Shown in pieces: positions 1 to 12,200 of a stretch of DNA of 64,000 nt. A program made the translations under genes and the position numbers. Every line of letters starts with the position of its first letter. Position 1 is the stretch's first letter. The notes beneath the pieces are model-generated. The model saw only the letters and a list, made by a program, of their open reading frames with translations, was not told the origin of the DNA and did not search any database. The stretch is from Porodaedalea pini (Eukaryota > Basidiomycota > Agaricomycetes > Hymenochaetales > Hymenochaetaceae), in the NCBI GenBank assembly GCA_002794775.1, contig NBAY01000008.1, positions 124,001 through 188,000 of the forward strand, written 5' to 3'.

Positions 1-89
1 CAAGTCTTCATTCTTGACTGCGCTAGTCTACTAGGGTGCTGGTCCTCACCCGTTTGTTTGTTTTTGTCTACAAACTTTTTTCTCTGCGC

Positions 90-1777
90 ATGGAAGGAAC
101 CGCCTCCCATCTATTAGAAGCAGGTATGTCACAGCCCAGTTAGCTATTCTGGCTCTTATAATCTAAGCGCCTCACGTCAAAAGCAGTCAATGATACTTCT
201 GATGGGGCACAAGTCGTGGCGGCAAATCCAGCCACACGCATTGCCTGGCTTGCACTGAATATCTGGCCCTCTCATCTCGGTCTGCCACTTCTAATCGCTA
301 CGATTCTTTTGGCAAAGAATATTCGGCGACATGCCACTTTCATCAATCTTTGCGTTACTTGGATGATTGTTGGAATGTCATCTTCATTGCTGTGCGTCTT
401 ACTATTGAGCTAAATACTGCCCTTCCGTTGTTTGTTTATTGCTAATAAATCTTATCTGCTATAGCTTGTATGCAGGCTTCCAAACTGGCCCAGAGCCCCC
501 AAGAATGCTATGTCTCGCACAAGCTTCCCTTCTTTACGGTCAACCCGGCTTGTGCGTCGCTTTCTGAATTAATACAGAACTAATGCATTGATATGACGAA
601 CCAACCAAGGACGTCGGTGTCGGCTTTTGCACTCGTTTTTCAGGTATTCTACGTGATACGAGCCGCTTTTCACGAAAAGGACCCGGAGTATTATGGAACA
701 CTGAGGAAATGGGCTGTTCGTGCTTGTCGACAGTCCACTAAATACATCTGCTAACTGATGTGTTGTATTTAGCTTCTCTTAGCGCCGTACATGGCGTTCT
801 TGACATTCGCGGCATGGACGGCTTATGTTTGTGTTGAACTCCGTCGTTAACATTGTTACTGACATTGAAATAGGTCGGATATAAAGACCCTGGCCTCGTG
901 ACCCGGGAGAGAAGATTTTTTTATTGCTCCGTTAAACATTCAATACTGTGGGATTGGTTTTTGACCTTCATCATTCATAATGATAAAGCCAGCATTTTTA
1001 TGTAGGACGAACTCGATAACGGCCTTTTCCCTCGGCGTTTTAACGGTCACAGTATGTCTTGAGCGTAAGTTTGGTCCTTTTTGATACCTGCCAATCGATT
1101 TTAACGTTTGGACAAGTGTGGATCTCGTATACTATTTTTTCGCATTGGCGTGTGATGCGCGCCAATGATTTGGGCGCAAGAACTGGCACGGACCTGAATC
1201 TCATTTTCCGAACTACAGCATTCGGTTTCTGGATCTTCTTGGGAATGAGGTTAGGAAGTCATCAAACGGGTTTGACCATGACGCTCACTAAACACCTTCC
1301 CTACAAGCTTGAGTGCACTGTCAATAAAGGCCCCACAAAGTCCAGTCCCAGATATGGCTCTAGCCACGAGTGAGTGGTTGTATCTATATCCTGATAGAGA
1401 TCTCGTATGGACCTCATAGTTTACGATTTCCTTCAGTGGGAAGTGCAGTCGTACTCGTATTCGGCACTCAGCGCGATGTTTTACGCGCTTGGATGTTTTG
1501 GCGCCGAGACCAAGATGAGCAGCGGGGAGACCATCGACCTAGAGCCTTGTCTGTGGATAGAGTCGAGTCTCCTTCGTCGGACCACTCGATGAAGCGGATC
1601 ATGGACTCGCCACCATGGAACGGGAAGCTTGAATCGCCGCTGCGACTCGAACAGCAGCAAGAGCTACGAGCACCTCATCATGATCTCAAAATCAAGAACT
1701 CATTGACGACTCGCGATATCTCGCAGCCAGTACTGCGTGATGACTTAACTTTCCCAGTTTTCGGACAAGCCATCTGA
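90..1777 (+). CDS. Seven-transmembrane receptor-like protein (hypothetical)
   Basis: Multi-exon gene for a polytopic membrane protein of a type common in mushroom-forming fungi. The ATG at 90 opens a short exon (MEGTASHLLEA) spliced at 124/186 to VNDTSDGAQ and the first hydrophobic helix (WPSHLGLPLLIATILLA). Further helices come from exons near 330-420, 465-550, 610-720, 773-830 and 1005-1060. Family-like signatures are FYCSVK after the fourth helix, GTDLNLIFR before the sixth and VLVFGTQRDVLRAWMFWRR after the last helix. The cytoplasmic tail is polar and ends at 1777. The topology suggests a G-protein-coupled-receptor-like protein, but no ligand or pathway can be assigned. Some internal splice sites between 900 and 1430 are uncertain. 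The gene points the same way as the bL12m gene, 274 bp downstream. Confidence 0.7.
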
Positions 1778-2051
1778 CGTTGGCACTGGCAAGGTCGTGA
1801 CTAGTGATATTGGATCACAAAGCGTTATTGGATTTTGACAGCCTTTCCATCGTGACATTTCATAACGCCTTCTCTTGGATTGTTTCAGCCACTCTTTGCG
1901 CGTTTTATTTTTGTCACCATTTTACTGTAATATAGTTCGCGCTTTCTGTCGGGTGCCAAATGTAGTAGTATGATCTGCAAACCTTATGTCATTCCCACTT
2001 TAGTGATCGCGATTTTCGCCAGCTCGAAAGTTGTTCCTTTCTGTCACGAGC

Positions 2052-2923
2052 ATGGCGGTGAGCGCGTCTAGCCTCCTCACCGGTGGACTGATGCTTACTT
2101 ATAAGTGTTGTGCACTATAGTCACGGTCAGCAGCAACACTTCGCGCGTTTTCTAGACGGAGGATACCAACCTCGTAAGATTGCTTGCCTCTCTTTAAATG
2201 GTTATTTAAGTGCTTTGCAGCTTCTCTTCATGCTCCGTTGTCCGAAGGACTCTTGCAACTGCTGCTCCCACCACCAGCTCATCGGACTCTGCAGTACCTC
2301 CTCTAGCTGGTCCTTCTGACCCGAAGATATCGAATATTGTGGATGACATTTCGGGGCTCACGCTCCTCCAGGCGGCAGACCTGGTTACACTGCTGAAGGT
2401 GTGTTCTGCTCCGTCTTAGGACGCGAGGCGTGAGGAAAATCTAGACAAGCGGCTTATACTCTCTCTGTGTAGTCGAGACTCAACATTCAGGAGATAGCCA
2501 TGCCCGCTGCTTCTGCTTCTGCTCCCGTAGCAGCGGCGTCTGCAGCCACGGAAGAGGCGCCCGCAGAGGTAAAGCCGCGTATCCGTCATCTCTGCTGCGC
2601 GTGCTTACTATTGAGATGTTTCAGGAGAAGCCAAAGGAGAAAACTATTTTCAACGTTAAGCTCGAGTCGTTTGACGCCTCTGCGAAGCCAAAGATCATTC
2701 GCGAGGTGAAGGCGATGAACCCGACTCTCACTCTTGTTGCTGTAAGTCATTTGTTCTACGCGTATATTTGGTGCCCATCTCACATTCGACTGGACTGCAT
2801 CTTCAGGCCAAGAACTTCGTAGAATCGTTACCGAAGGTCTTGAAGGAAAATCTACCTAAGGAGGACGCGGAAAAGATGAAGAAGGCATTCGAGGCCCTCG
2901 GAGGGGTCGTGTCTCTAGAGTAG
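2052..2923 (+). CDS. MRPL12: Mitochondrial large-subunit ribosomal protein bL12m
   Basis: Stalk protein of the mitochondrial 54S ribosomal subunit that recruits translational GTPases. The six exons I read are 2052-2057, 2121-2173, 2221-2398, 2473-2568, 2625-2741 and 2807-2923, totalling 567 nt and 188 residues. The product starts MASRSAATLRAFSRRR, an Arg/Ser-rich presequence typical of mitochondrial import. It continues with the L12 N-terminal dimerisation helix (ISNIVDDISGLTLLQAADLV), an Ala/Ser/Glu hinge, and the C-terminal domain with EKTIFNVKLESFDASAKPK, KIIREVK and KNFVESLPKVLKENL. The first coding exon is only six nucleotides (Met-Ala). That start is supported because it keeps frame through two good introns and gives a sensible presequence. 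Confidence 0.9.
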
Positions 2924-3156
2924 ACGTCTACTTATGGTTTTCCTTTTACTATAAGATTATCGCATTTGTCTTGCATTTAACACACAATTTAATATGGGCG
3001 ACAAGTAGCGGTACATGGACCGCGCCAAAAAAAAAAAAGAGGGAGAATTGGTTCATACATAAGTGCGAATGAAGAATACTGAGGGATGGTCAATGGAGAG
3101 CGCAGGAAAGTCCTTCAAGGTCCTATGGCGCTGGAAGAATGAAGGTGGTAAGCAGT

Positions 3157-6080
3157 TCAATCTTCAGACAGATATCTGTACTCGAATCGGAAATCGCTCT
3201 TCTTCCGTTGACACCACGAGCCTTCCCAGTCGAAATAGACGTATACACCTTGCTCGTACTCGTCGGTAATCGCCTGAGGCTCGGAATGCCGCTGAAACCA
3301 GGTCAGATATTTGACATGAAATCGCCATGACTGGCGCTTCAGCTCTTTCGCGGCGAGATATCTGAGCATAATCATCGACAAATCAGTACCTTTAAGCGTG
3401 CGTAACAGCAAAGTCAGCTCACTGCTGATATGTCCCAGGTAGGTAATAGAATACATAGAACAGCGTTTCTATGTCCAGATTCTGGAATAGTGTTGGCGAG
3501 CTGAGTACTGGGTGAACTGTTTGAGGGTAGTACGGTGGAGTAGGGAAAGGGTTTTTTGGGATATAGTATTTAGGCCTAACCACAGTTCAAGCTGGCCGTC
3601 AAGTTTGAATATAAACTAAAGCGTACTTCTCCGTATCCATAGGTTGAGGCATGCTCTGATAACCGCCATCAAGCAGCTTGTGTACTTGCTCGAGGTTCGT
3701 CATACGATGTGGGGCTAGTTAGGCCAGAATGCATCAGTGATCAAGCTCTGACGAGCGCACTCAATCGAGCCCAACAAATTTACCTTTCTGCTTGACATTT
3801 TCGAACGATGCTACGAGATCAGATAACGATCCAGGGAATGCTGAAGGAGTACCACGAGGCTGCTGCAGTTGTGCCCCGAACAACTGTTGCTGCTGGACCG
3901 ACGGCGAGGCAGAAGCTACTCGCTGAGGAGGAAAAGGTATACCCGGAGTAGATAATCCTTGCCCTTGTTGATCGATCTTCACGCCCGGAGGGAAAATAGA
4001 CGTTTGAGCGGAAGGCGGTAATGGGGATGCACCAGACGAGGAAGACGACGGCTTGTTGAATTGCTGCAACTGCTGCGGTAATGGTGAAGCTGTGGGCAAT
4101 TGCTGTTGAGACGTCGGAGGAGCGAGTGATTGTAGTTCTGGTGGGGCACTCGGCTGAACTGCGTTTGGCGGCTCCGGTTCGCTTGATGTACTACCCTGCT
4201 GTCAGGTAATGGTGAGAAATTGACGTCATAAAATAGGGCAAGTGTGCTAACATTTGGCAAAGATGAAGTAGCAGCAACTGGTGATTGTACTGAAGCTATA
4301 TGCGTCAGCTTCATGATTTATAATGATTAGTATTCTCTGACCTGTTTCTATAGCCGTCTGTTGTGGAGACGAGAGCTGCGGAACTACGGGCGATGGTATG
4401 GCCTCGGAAACGGCAGGTGACTGTGCTGGCGAGTGTGTCGAGCTATCAGCCGCCAGGCCCGACACAGATGCAGACGACATCATGGGGCTCGGCCCCGATA
4501 CTGATGCTTGCGTTAGACTAGGCGAGGACGAGGCGGCATCATGCAGACTTTGCTGGATAGCAGATGCCGATGCAGCAGGTTGTGAGCCATTGCTCGACGC
4601 AGCTGCAGTGGTCGCATTTGCAGCAGCACCCGGACTTTGCAAAGGTGCTGATGGTCCGGCTGTAGATGGCGTAGTTCCGACGGCAGCTGCAGCGGCTGTT
4701 GCATATCGTACCGGTAAAGCTGCGGGTGGTCGAGGCGGTAAACCATTCTTCACTATGCTGGACATAGGCTGCGAAGAGGCTGATATTGGCGGCGGCGGTT
4801 TCGGCGCTGGCTCTTGATTTATATTAAAAAATACAGACATATTAGTATAGCAACTCACCTTCAGCACCTGACGTTTCTGGCGGTCACAACAAAGTCAGCA
4901 CGACCTTGAAAATTAAGTTAGTAGACATAAATTCCTTACTCCGTATATTCAGCGCAATCCCGGCCTTTCTCAATATTGGACTGTGCTCTTCTCGTTTGTG
5001 GTTTGTTGGCGAATCGTCATCTGCTTTCTTAGAAGGTGTCCGAGGAGGAATGTCTGACATCATGACCATACCATTGGAAAGAAGATAAAAACGTAAAGAA
5101 CGACTCTCGCACCTTCACTTTCGTCTTCTGATACGCCATCACTATCCCCTTCATCACCAACTAAGCCAAACTTCTCTTCCTCTTCGTCCAAATTAAGCTC
5201 ATCGTATATTCCTTCGTCTTCGTCGAAGTCGTCTTCCTGTATTCGTACGACTTTAAGCAAAGCTGGATTGAAACAACCGCTAGACGAACCGTATTGCTCT
5301 CTACGAAGTACGACACATCGTCCTTTAACAAATGAACCTTTTCGATGGGTAGCGAGCCATTGTCCAATAATCGCAACACAATTTCTAACCGGCTGATATG
5401 CCATTTTCGACGCTCGTTGAGACGTTCCAGATCCTCCAGGCGGCTATTAGTCGCACCAGATTTTTTCTTCTTCGTGCCGCCTTGCAGAGTTTCGATCTCT
5501 GCTTCGGCTTGCTCGACCTGCAGTAAGAGCTCTTCAACCTTCGACTGCAGCCACTGGGTTGTTTCAAGCTTCTCCTGAGCTTTGGGATCTAGTTTCGATG
5601 CTTGGATGAGGCCCTCCTTTGAAAAAGCCTTGGTCTTCATTTCCTTCTCGCAAGCCTTGAACCTCTCCATTTGCTACAAGTATGCGCCAAGAATGCAATC
5701 ATAAGCGTGTGTATGGACCGAAGAATGCGCATATGACAAGCATGAATGAAAGGCGGACGCACAGTCTCGATGAGCTTCCTGTTCTCCAGCAATTGGGACT
5801 TGTCCTTGATGTCATTACTGGCGACCCAGGTCTTGATCTGGTCTCTGAGGCGCTGAAGCTTCTTGATTTGCGTCTTCAGATCTGCCTCCAATTTCTCCTT
5901 CTGAGTCAAGTTTGTTGAGGCTTCCATTTTCTTGTAGGTGTTGTCGAATGCCTCTACACCTTCGGTAACCCTCTTGAGCACTCGCTCAATTTCGGCTACA
6001 GAACGGTGAGGACAACTAAGCGCACAGACGTAGAGAAGTGGCTTCGCGATTTACTTACCTTGTAACTTCCGCGCTGCCAT
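3157..6080 (-). CDS. NOT3: CCR4-NOT transcription/deadenylation complex subunit 3 (NOT3/NOT5)
   Basis: Subunit of the CCR4-NOT complex, which shortens mRNA poly(A) tails and acts in transcription. The start at 6080 gives MAARKLQ, spliced at about 6059/5995 to [24 protein letters not shown]. The coiled-coil Not3 N-domain follows, with [40 protein letters not shown] and [20 protein letters not shown]. An acidic block ([20 protein letters not shown]) and a long Ala/Ser/Pro-rich disordered linker (about 3.8-4.9 kb) come next. The C-terminal NOT box carries [74 protein letters not shown] and the ending YLSED, with the stop at 3157-3159. Domain order and both conserved ends match the family. It is divergent from the Scd2 gene, 309 bp away. 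Confidence 0.93.
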
Positions 6081-6389
6081 GGCGGTTGCGGCTAGCGAGG
6101 GGGAACGACAATTATAGTCAGGTCGTTGGAGGCCTTTGGCGATGGCAAGAATTGCGAGCACCGTGACTACCTTCTTGATTGACAACATGTGATCAACCTC
6201 GTGACATGTCACAAGTAACTGCGGCCGGCAAGCGGCCGGCAAACAGCCGGTTGTTAACCGCGATAATAGCTCTTATTATTGCTCGCACTGTGACTCTACA
6301 TTCTCGCTCTTCTCTTGGTTCTTTTCAGCTTTTCACGATCCCTTCACGATATCTGCTCTCTTTTCTTCTCTCTCGCCCTGTCTTTGTCA
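6081..6389. promoter_or_regulatory. Bidirectional promoter region NOT3 / Scd2
   Basis: The 309 bp between the divergent start codons of NOT3 and the Scd2-like gene must hold both promoters. It contains a GC-rich inverted element (gcggccggcaagcggccggc, about 6221-6240) and, on the Scd2 side, a CT-rich leader (about 6300-6385) of the kind found before fungal transcription starts. I see no clear TATA box. Confidence 0.45.
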
Positions 6390-8674
6390 ATGGAGTTTCT
6401 CCGCAGATCTATTCACGGTGGCAAGGACAATCCTCACCTGCCTCATATCTCTACACCTATCCCAGCCGTGTCAAGACCTACACCTGCCATCCAACCTCCA
6501 AAGAAGGTCATTCGCGCCCTAGACGATCATAGACCACAGGCACCCCACGAACTCAGCTTCCAAAAGGGCGACTTCTTCCATGTTATAAACGAGATTGACC
6601 AGGGTCCTGGGTGGTACGAGGCAAACAACCCAGTGACTGGCGCGCGAGGGCTTGTTCCCAGGTCAAAGTTTGAGGTGTTCAACAAATCGAATGCTGCGTG
6701 AGTCTACTCAGCCTTCTGTGATCCATTCAAGTTTTCTGCTCGGTGCTATATCTTTTCCTTTGCTGGAGAAGCGAGGATACTATCTTCTCATTTATCAGGT
6801 GGCAGGGTTGCGTTGCGTCCTTGTGGCGGACATACCCGATGCCATATAGCGGGTTTAAGATATTCAACCTCCTTATGCACCTTGCCATCTAAAGAATAAG
6901 TACCAATTATTAACTGTTGCATTATCTCCGTAGTCTCCGAATGTCGCAAGCCGCTGTTCGGTCTTTACCAAGCTCCCCGGGGATGAAATCGGCGCCGCCT
7001 ACTTCCCCTCGCCAGCCTGTCTTCTATGCAATTGTTCAGCATGATTTCGTTGCTGAGCGTGCTGATGAACTTGACGCTAAAGCTGGTGATCACATCTCCG
7101 TTGTCGCGCAGTCTAACTACGAGTGGTTCGTAGCGAAACCGATCAGTCGTCTCGGAAGGCCAGGTCTCATACCCGTCTCGTTCGTGGCTATACATGACCC
7201 AAGTACTGGCAGGCCTATGCCAGAATACGATGTAAAGGCACTTATGGAGCGTGGCGAAGTTCCTGGTGTGGAGGAGTGGAAAAAATCAATTCTTGAATAC
7301 AAAGCGACGAGTATCTCATTGGGTACTCTTGATGACGACAACTCTCGTGGATCCGTGACCAACAGCCCTTACATGGCTCCATACTCCCAAGAGACGCCGA
7401 GGCTGGATATGATTCCTGAGCCGGAACCAGAACCGCAGAGGACGAAAACGCCTGTACCCTCCCTCTCTCGTGGGATCATCTTATCGGGCGAAGTGCTCTC
7501 TTGGCACTTCGAGATGGATGAGTACTGGTTCCGCATTCATGCACTCTTCCAGCCAGATGGCGACGCGGGTTCTGATTATCTCCCCCCGGCAAAACAGCTT
7601 GTTTTGTTCAGGGTATACAACGATTTCTATGATTTTCAAGTTAACTTATTGGATACTTTCCCCTCGGAAGCTGGACGGACCACGTCCGGGAGCGACCAAG
7701 AATCGAAGCGAATTCTGCCTTTCATGCCTGGTCCATCTCAACATGTCGACGATAAAGTTACCCAACTGCGAAGGGATGAGCTTGACCAGTATTTGTCTCA
7801 GTTGTGTGCGCTTTGGGAGGTTGGCGGCGAGCATATTTTGCGTCACAGGTTGGTTTTAGACTTTTTCACGCCCAAGGCGGGGGACATCGAGGAAGAAGTG
7901 GAGCCGGCGTACAGAATTTTGGAGGAGCGCACATCTGCTAAGCAGTATGCTGCCAACCGTGAGGATACTGAACAGATGCGCGAGTCCTTCTTGCGGTTGA
8001 ATGTTCAGGAGTCTGGGAACAGATATAGCGATGGCTCAAATTACGAAGAGCATGGGTACGCTAGCTCATCGAAAAGCGTGAATGGCGTCGCCGCTGGCGA
8101 CCGATCTAATGCGACTTCTCCCACGTCGGAGCGCTCTCAGTATCGTCCATTCGACCAACAGGAAACGGTATATCCCCGACCTCACTCTCCGTACTCAAAT
8201 AACACCGCTTCAAGTACCGCAGCACTATCACGGTCGATAACGTCTCGTGACGAATACGAACAGGCCGCGGCTGGGAATGGCCTGAGAAAGATGGACGACG
8301 ACAGTCCTCGATCCTACACATCGAATTATACGCAACCTCTCAGTGCGACGCCTAGCACCGGTTCGGTTAGGAGTCGTGGCGGCTCCGTTTCGAATGCACT
8401 GAACAGTCCGCCGATATCCGCGAACAACCCGAACACGGCGTTTGTCAAGATCAAAATCCTTGACCGTCTGACGCAGGAGCTTATCGCCATCCGCGTTAGT
8501 CCGCGCGTGACACACGATCAACTTATGGATAAAGTACGCCTGCGACTCGGCGAAGATGTACAACACCTCGCGTACCGCAACAGCGTCAGTAATACCTTCA
8601 TGGGGCTCGACGACGACCAGTCTTTGAAGGCTTGGCTGGGAGGAACGGACAAACACATACTGTACGCGGATTGA
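6390..8674 (+). CDS. scd2: Bem1/Scd2-type polarity scaffold (SH3-SH3-PX-PB1)
   Basis: Scaffold that links Cdc42, its GEF (Cdc24/Scd1) and PAK kinases at polarity sites. Two exons (6390-6697 and 6934-8674) are joined through a split Ala codon and encode 682 residues. SH3-1 lies at about residues 35-100 (VIRALDDHRPQAPHELSFQK, then GWYEA and GLVPRSKFEVF). SH3-2 is at about 125-195 (VFYAIVQHDFVAERADELDA, LIPVSFVAI). A PX domain follows at about 270-400 (EYWFRIHALFQ, LVLFRVYNDFYDFQVNLLDT, HILRHRLVLDFF). A Ser-rich linker leads to a C-terminal PB1 domain (AFVKIKILDRLTQELIAIRV, DQLMDKVRLRLGED), which in this family binds the PB1 domain of Cdc24. The start at 6390 (MEFLRRSIHGGK) follows a pyrimidine-rich leader. 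The domain set and order are diagnostic. Confidence 0.93.
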
Positions 8675-9272
8675 TGGAAAATTCTTCTGACATGGGGAGA
8701 CTGTAATGCAATGGTCGGTTGGCGTGTACTCTGTTGGATTCTCTGGACAGGAAATTATGCTTCTGCTTCTCATACTTTATTCGTTATCATGCTGTTTTTG
8801 TATCCTTGCCGAACGGTCTCAGTCTAAGTTTCTTGAGTAGTTCTTCATACTATGTATTTGATTAAAGCTCTTGGCTTATGCATTGCGACGCTTCGTACAC
8901 CTTTGCTGCAATAGAATTGTGGGGGGAAAGAGTTTAAAGCGTGCATGTGTTCCGGACAGTACCAATACTGAGCAGAGAAACGGTGTTTTGTCCAGTCCAC
9001 AGACGCATTCATAATGTTCCTTAATGTACACATCCTATGATAACGTTGGTTGAAAGCATTATGTCCAAGAAAAATGAATGGCAGGGCGTTATCTACAGGA
9101 AAGTGGCACTCTGATGCTGGAACAAATAGAAATCTAAGCAATGCAAGTTCGACGTGCAAGTGTGAATAAGAATACAACTGCGAGCGCGGAACTCGTGGGA
9201 AAGACGTAGACGAGATCAAAATGAATGAGAGCTTATCGACTACTCTTCAAAGGTATAAACGGACGGATTGTC
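8675..9272. other. Convergent intergenic region, no gene seen
   Basis: 598 bp between the convergent stop codons of the Scd2-like and RasGEF genes. It should hold two 3' UTRs and polyadenylation sites. An open frame on the minus strand (about 8845-9219) has no recognisable motif or domain and I do not call it a gene. Confidence 0.6.
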
Positions 9273-12200
9273 TTACGACCAGAAGAAAAGGCGCTTAATC
9301 ACCCCCGGGTCTCTCGAGTGACCAGCATGATCCATAGCCAAAGTGGGGGGCATGGGGGCAGAGTATATATCCCCGTCGTCCTCCGGGGGTGGTCCTAAAC
9401 GATCTTGCTGCGACTGAAAGAGAGAATATGACAAAATTACTGAATGGTTGAATAGAATACAATGCATTACCACGTACGTCGTAGTCCATGGCAGGAACAT
9501 CGAAGAGTTGCCCAACTTGTGTGTTCTCAGGGAAGTTATAGCCATCATGCCCTCGGCATTGGTTCTGAAGTTCCGTCGTCGTGCCCACGAACTTGCCAAT
9601 CATGTTGAACTTCGCCCAGTGCAATTTTAAGGGATCGTCAGGCTTATAATCAGGATTACCCTCGTGCGCTCGTCGAAGATCGGACGTGTGCACTTCACTG
9701 GACAGATTCCGTCAGTCACATACGCTTATGATATGGTAACAAAAAATGATACGCACAGACAAGGGATACACGGGCCCTTCGTATTTCGCAGCGCCAGTCG
9801 GTACGACTGATGCGCGCCCGCGGTACGCATCAGTATGTCAGAACTGAGATACTTTTTATGTAGGTCTACTTTCGTCTTGAAAATCTCCATGACTTCGTCA
9901 TTAGGATACGTCGATTGAGTAATTGCCGTAATGATAGCTCGTAACCCGGAGTAGTTGTTCATGTTGCGTAATCGCACGGCCACCTCGGCAAGCTTTTCGA
10001 CGACGCGAGCTCGTGCTTTGGCTCTATCATGGCAGAGAATCATAGATGCAGCCCTATGATCCGATATCGTCAGTTCCAGAATTCAAAATTAGAAGCTCTG
10101 AAGAGCATCGAGAAATTTACCAATCATGTAGATCATTATAATGAGCGTTGAATCGCGCTATTCGGTCGGAGTTTGGATCCTTCTTTCCAGATACCAAAGT
10201 ATGCCGAAGCCAGTCCCGGGGCTCTATTTTCATATAAAGTTCCAGTTCGCGCCTCGTGATTTCCTTCGCGATGTCCTCTGAGTCAAAATGCAACAGCATA
10301 TTCGAGGCTTTCAGGAGTCGCGAATTAGAGTCTCTCGCTGGGGAGTAGGCATTCGGTCCAGGGACACGGACGCTACCCGGCAAGGTTCCCTGCAAGGTAC
10401 CCTGCAAGAAAGACTTGGCAGAAAGCGGGATGCTTGATTTCCGCTCCCGCGTCGTCGGACGGGTATGATATTCCACTTTCTCAGTTGTACTGACAGGTTG
10501 CGAAGACGCCGGTGGTGCATCGTACGCAAATTCGCTTTCGCAATTGCTATCCGACTCATCGCTCTCTGCGATGGACGACTCCGCCTTTGAGGCCCATGCG
10601 CTATCCTGGTCCTGCAGTGTATGGAGCGACTCAAGGAAGGGAAGAAAGTCTGAGCCGTAGTAGAGTGTGTGCGGCTGTCGAAGGATCTGCCTGATAAGCG
10701 CATTCAGGGCGCCCGCCGTTCCAGGAACCGCAAAATCCGAAGGATAACCCTGAACCCACTGCTCAAGGAGGTTGCATATGCTAGAGAGAAAATTAATCGC
10801 CTGGCGAACAAGTATCTTTGCCAATTATACATACCGCATCTGAGCAAATGCCGCAAGAGTAAAGTCGGCGGAAGGTTGATTTAGCTCAATCATACGTTTC
10901 TGCATAGCCAACAGTATGCGACGTGGAGTGGTGAATCGACGATAAGTCAGAAAGAAGTGAGAAATGAAAGAAGGGTCTGTCATGAACTAATAAGAAGCAG
11001 GTATCAAAGAAAGGAGGAAAGGGCGAACCGTCTCCGCTGATGGACAAGAAGAACAACTTCTCCAACAGGTCTTCAATAGTTAACCAAGGCGATGGAGATC
11101 TATAGTTATTAGTCGAGTCAGTTCACCTTAGTGGGAGTCAATTTTGTGAAGCTATCTTACGCCTGCTTCGGATCCTTCTTGAATGGATTAACGGGTTCAA
11201 AGTCCGTGTGCTGACTGCTTCCGTGTGACGATTTGACGCTCTCCGCGCTCTTGTTAGAAGTCCGCGCCAAGTCGACGATGCTTTTCGACCTGTTGAGCTC
11301 GGGCTCCATCTCGTGCACCTGCCTAGGAGCTTGCGTGGACTTTTTATGCGCAGAGATCATATCGCCCATCGAGCGCGCCCGCGTGGGCGAAGTGGGCGCA
11401 GAAGGCGACCGTCCCTGTGGTGGATTCGGTGAGTTAGGGGCGGCGTTCGTAGGGATAACTGGGGGCGTCATCGGAAGTGCCGCCGCGGCGGCCGACGAGG
11501 TGACACTTCGGTAGGATGGAGGTGGAGGGAGGGGTAATACTGGAGGCGGGGGGTGACGCGGTATGTCGGCGGGTGTGTAGCTTGGAGCGGGGATGGTCGC
11601 ACTGGTCGGTGTATTCACGCTTGCAGCAGAGGCGCTGCTGGCAGCACTCTTAGCAAGGGGTGAAGGGACAACCTCCCAAGGAGCTGGAACATTGTACAAA
11701 CCAGGCGAGCATGGGTTGAGATGCGGTTCAACATCTCCGTCTTATAGAATGTTAATCGAGCAGAGAGAAAGGCTAGATGGAATAAACTCACATCTTCTTC
11801 TCAAAACGCCTCGAAGGAGCACTCCGACGCAGCGCTTTGCCTTTTCCCTTCCCGCATCATTGTTGGAGATTTCTACTATACCTCCATCGTAAATCTGAAT
11901 AACTTTCGAGGCGTCGTCTGGCGGTATGAGATGAGGGAGGTCGGATTTGCAGGCGAGAACGATATATGGAATCCTGCTGGTATAATAGCCGCCTGTTGTA
12001 AGCCAGGAAGTCAGTGAATACTTTAGCCGAAGAAAGATCAAAAAAGCTTACGGATAAGTTCTTCCGTGTGCATAAAAGACGACCGATCCGAGGCGTCGTA
12101 CAAGACAAACGCGCCATCGATTCTGGGTAATGCACTGGGCCATACATCATCATGCAACTCGCCATTAACGTGTTCCAGCTCCTGAACGGCGATCTCAACT

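Noticed and set aside
4398..4817. Long Ala/Gly-rich open frame on the plus strand
   Set aside because: It is the antisense shadow of the Ala/Ser/Pro-rich NOT3 linker; low complexity keeps several frames open.
6221..6240. GC-rich inverted element gcggccggc as a transposon end
   Set aside because: Isolated short palindromic GC string in a promoter, with no partner end or target duplication seen.
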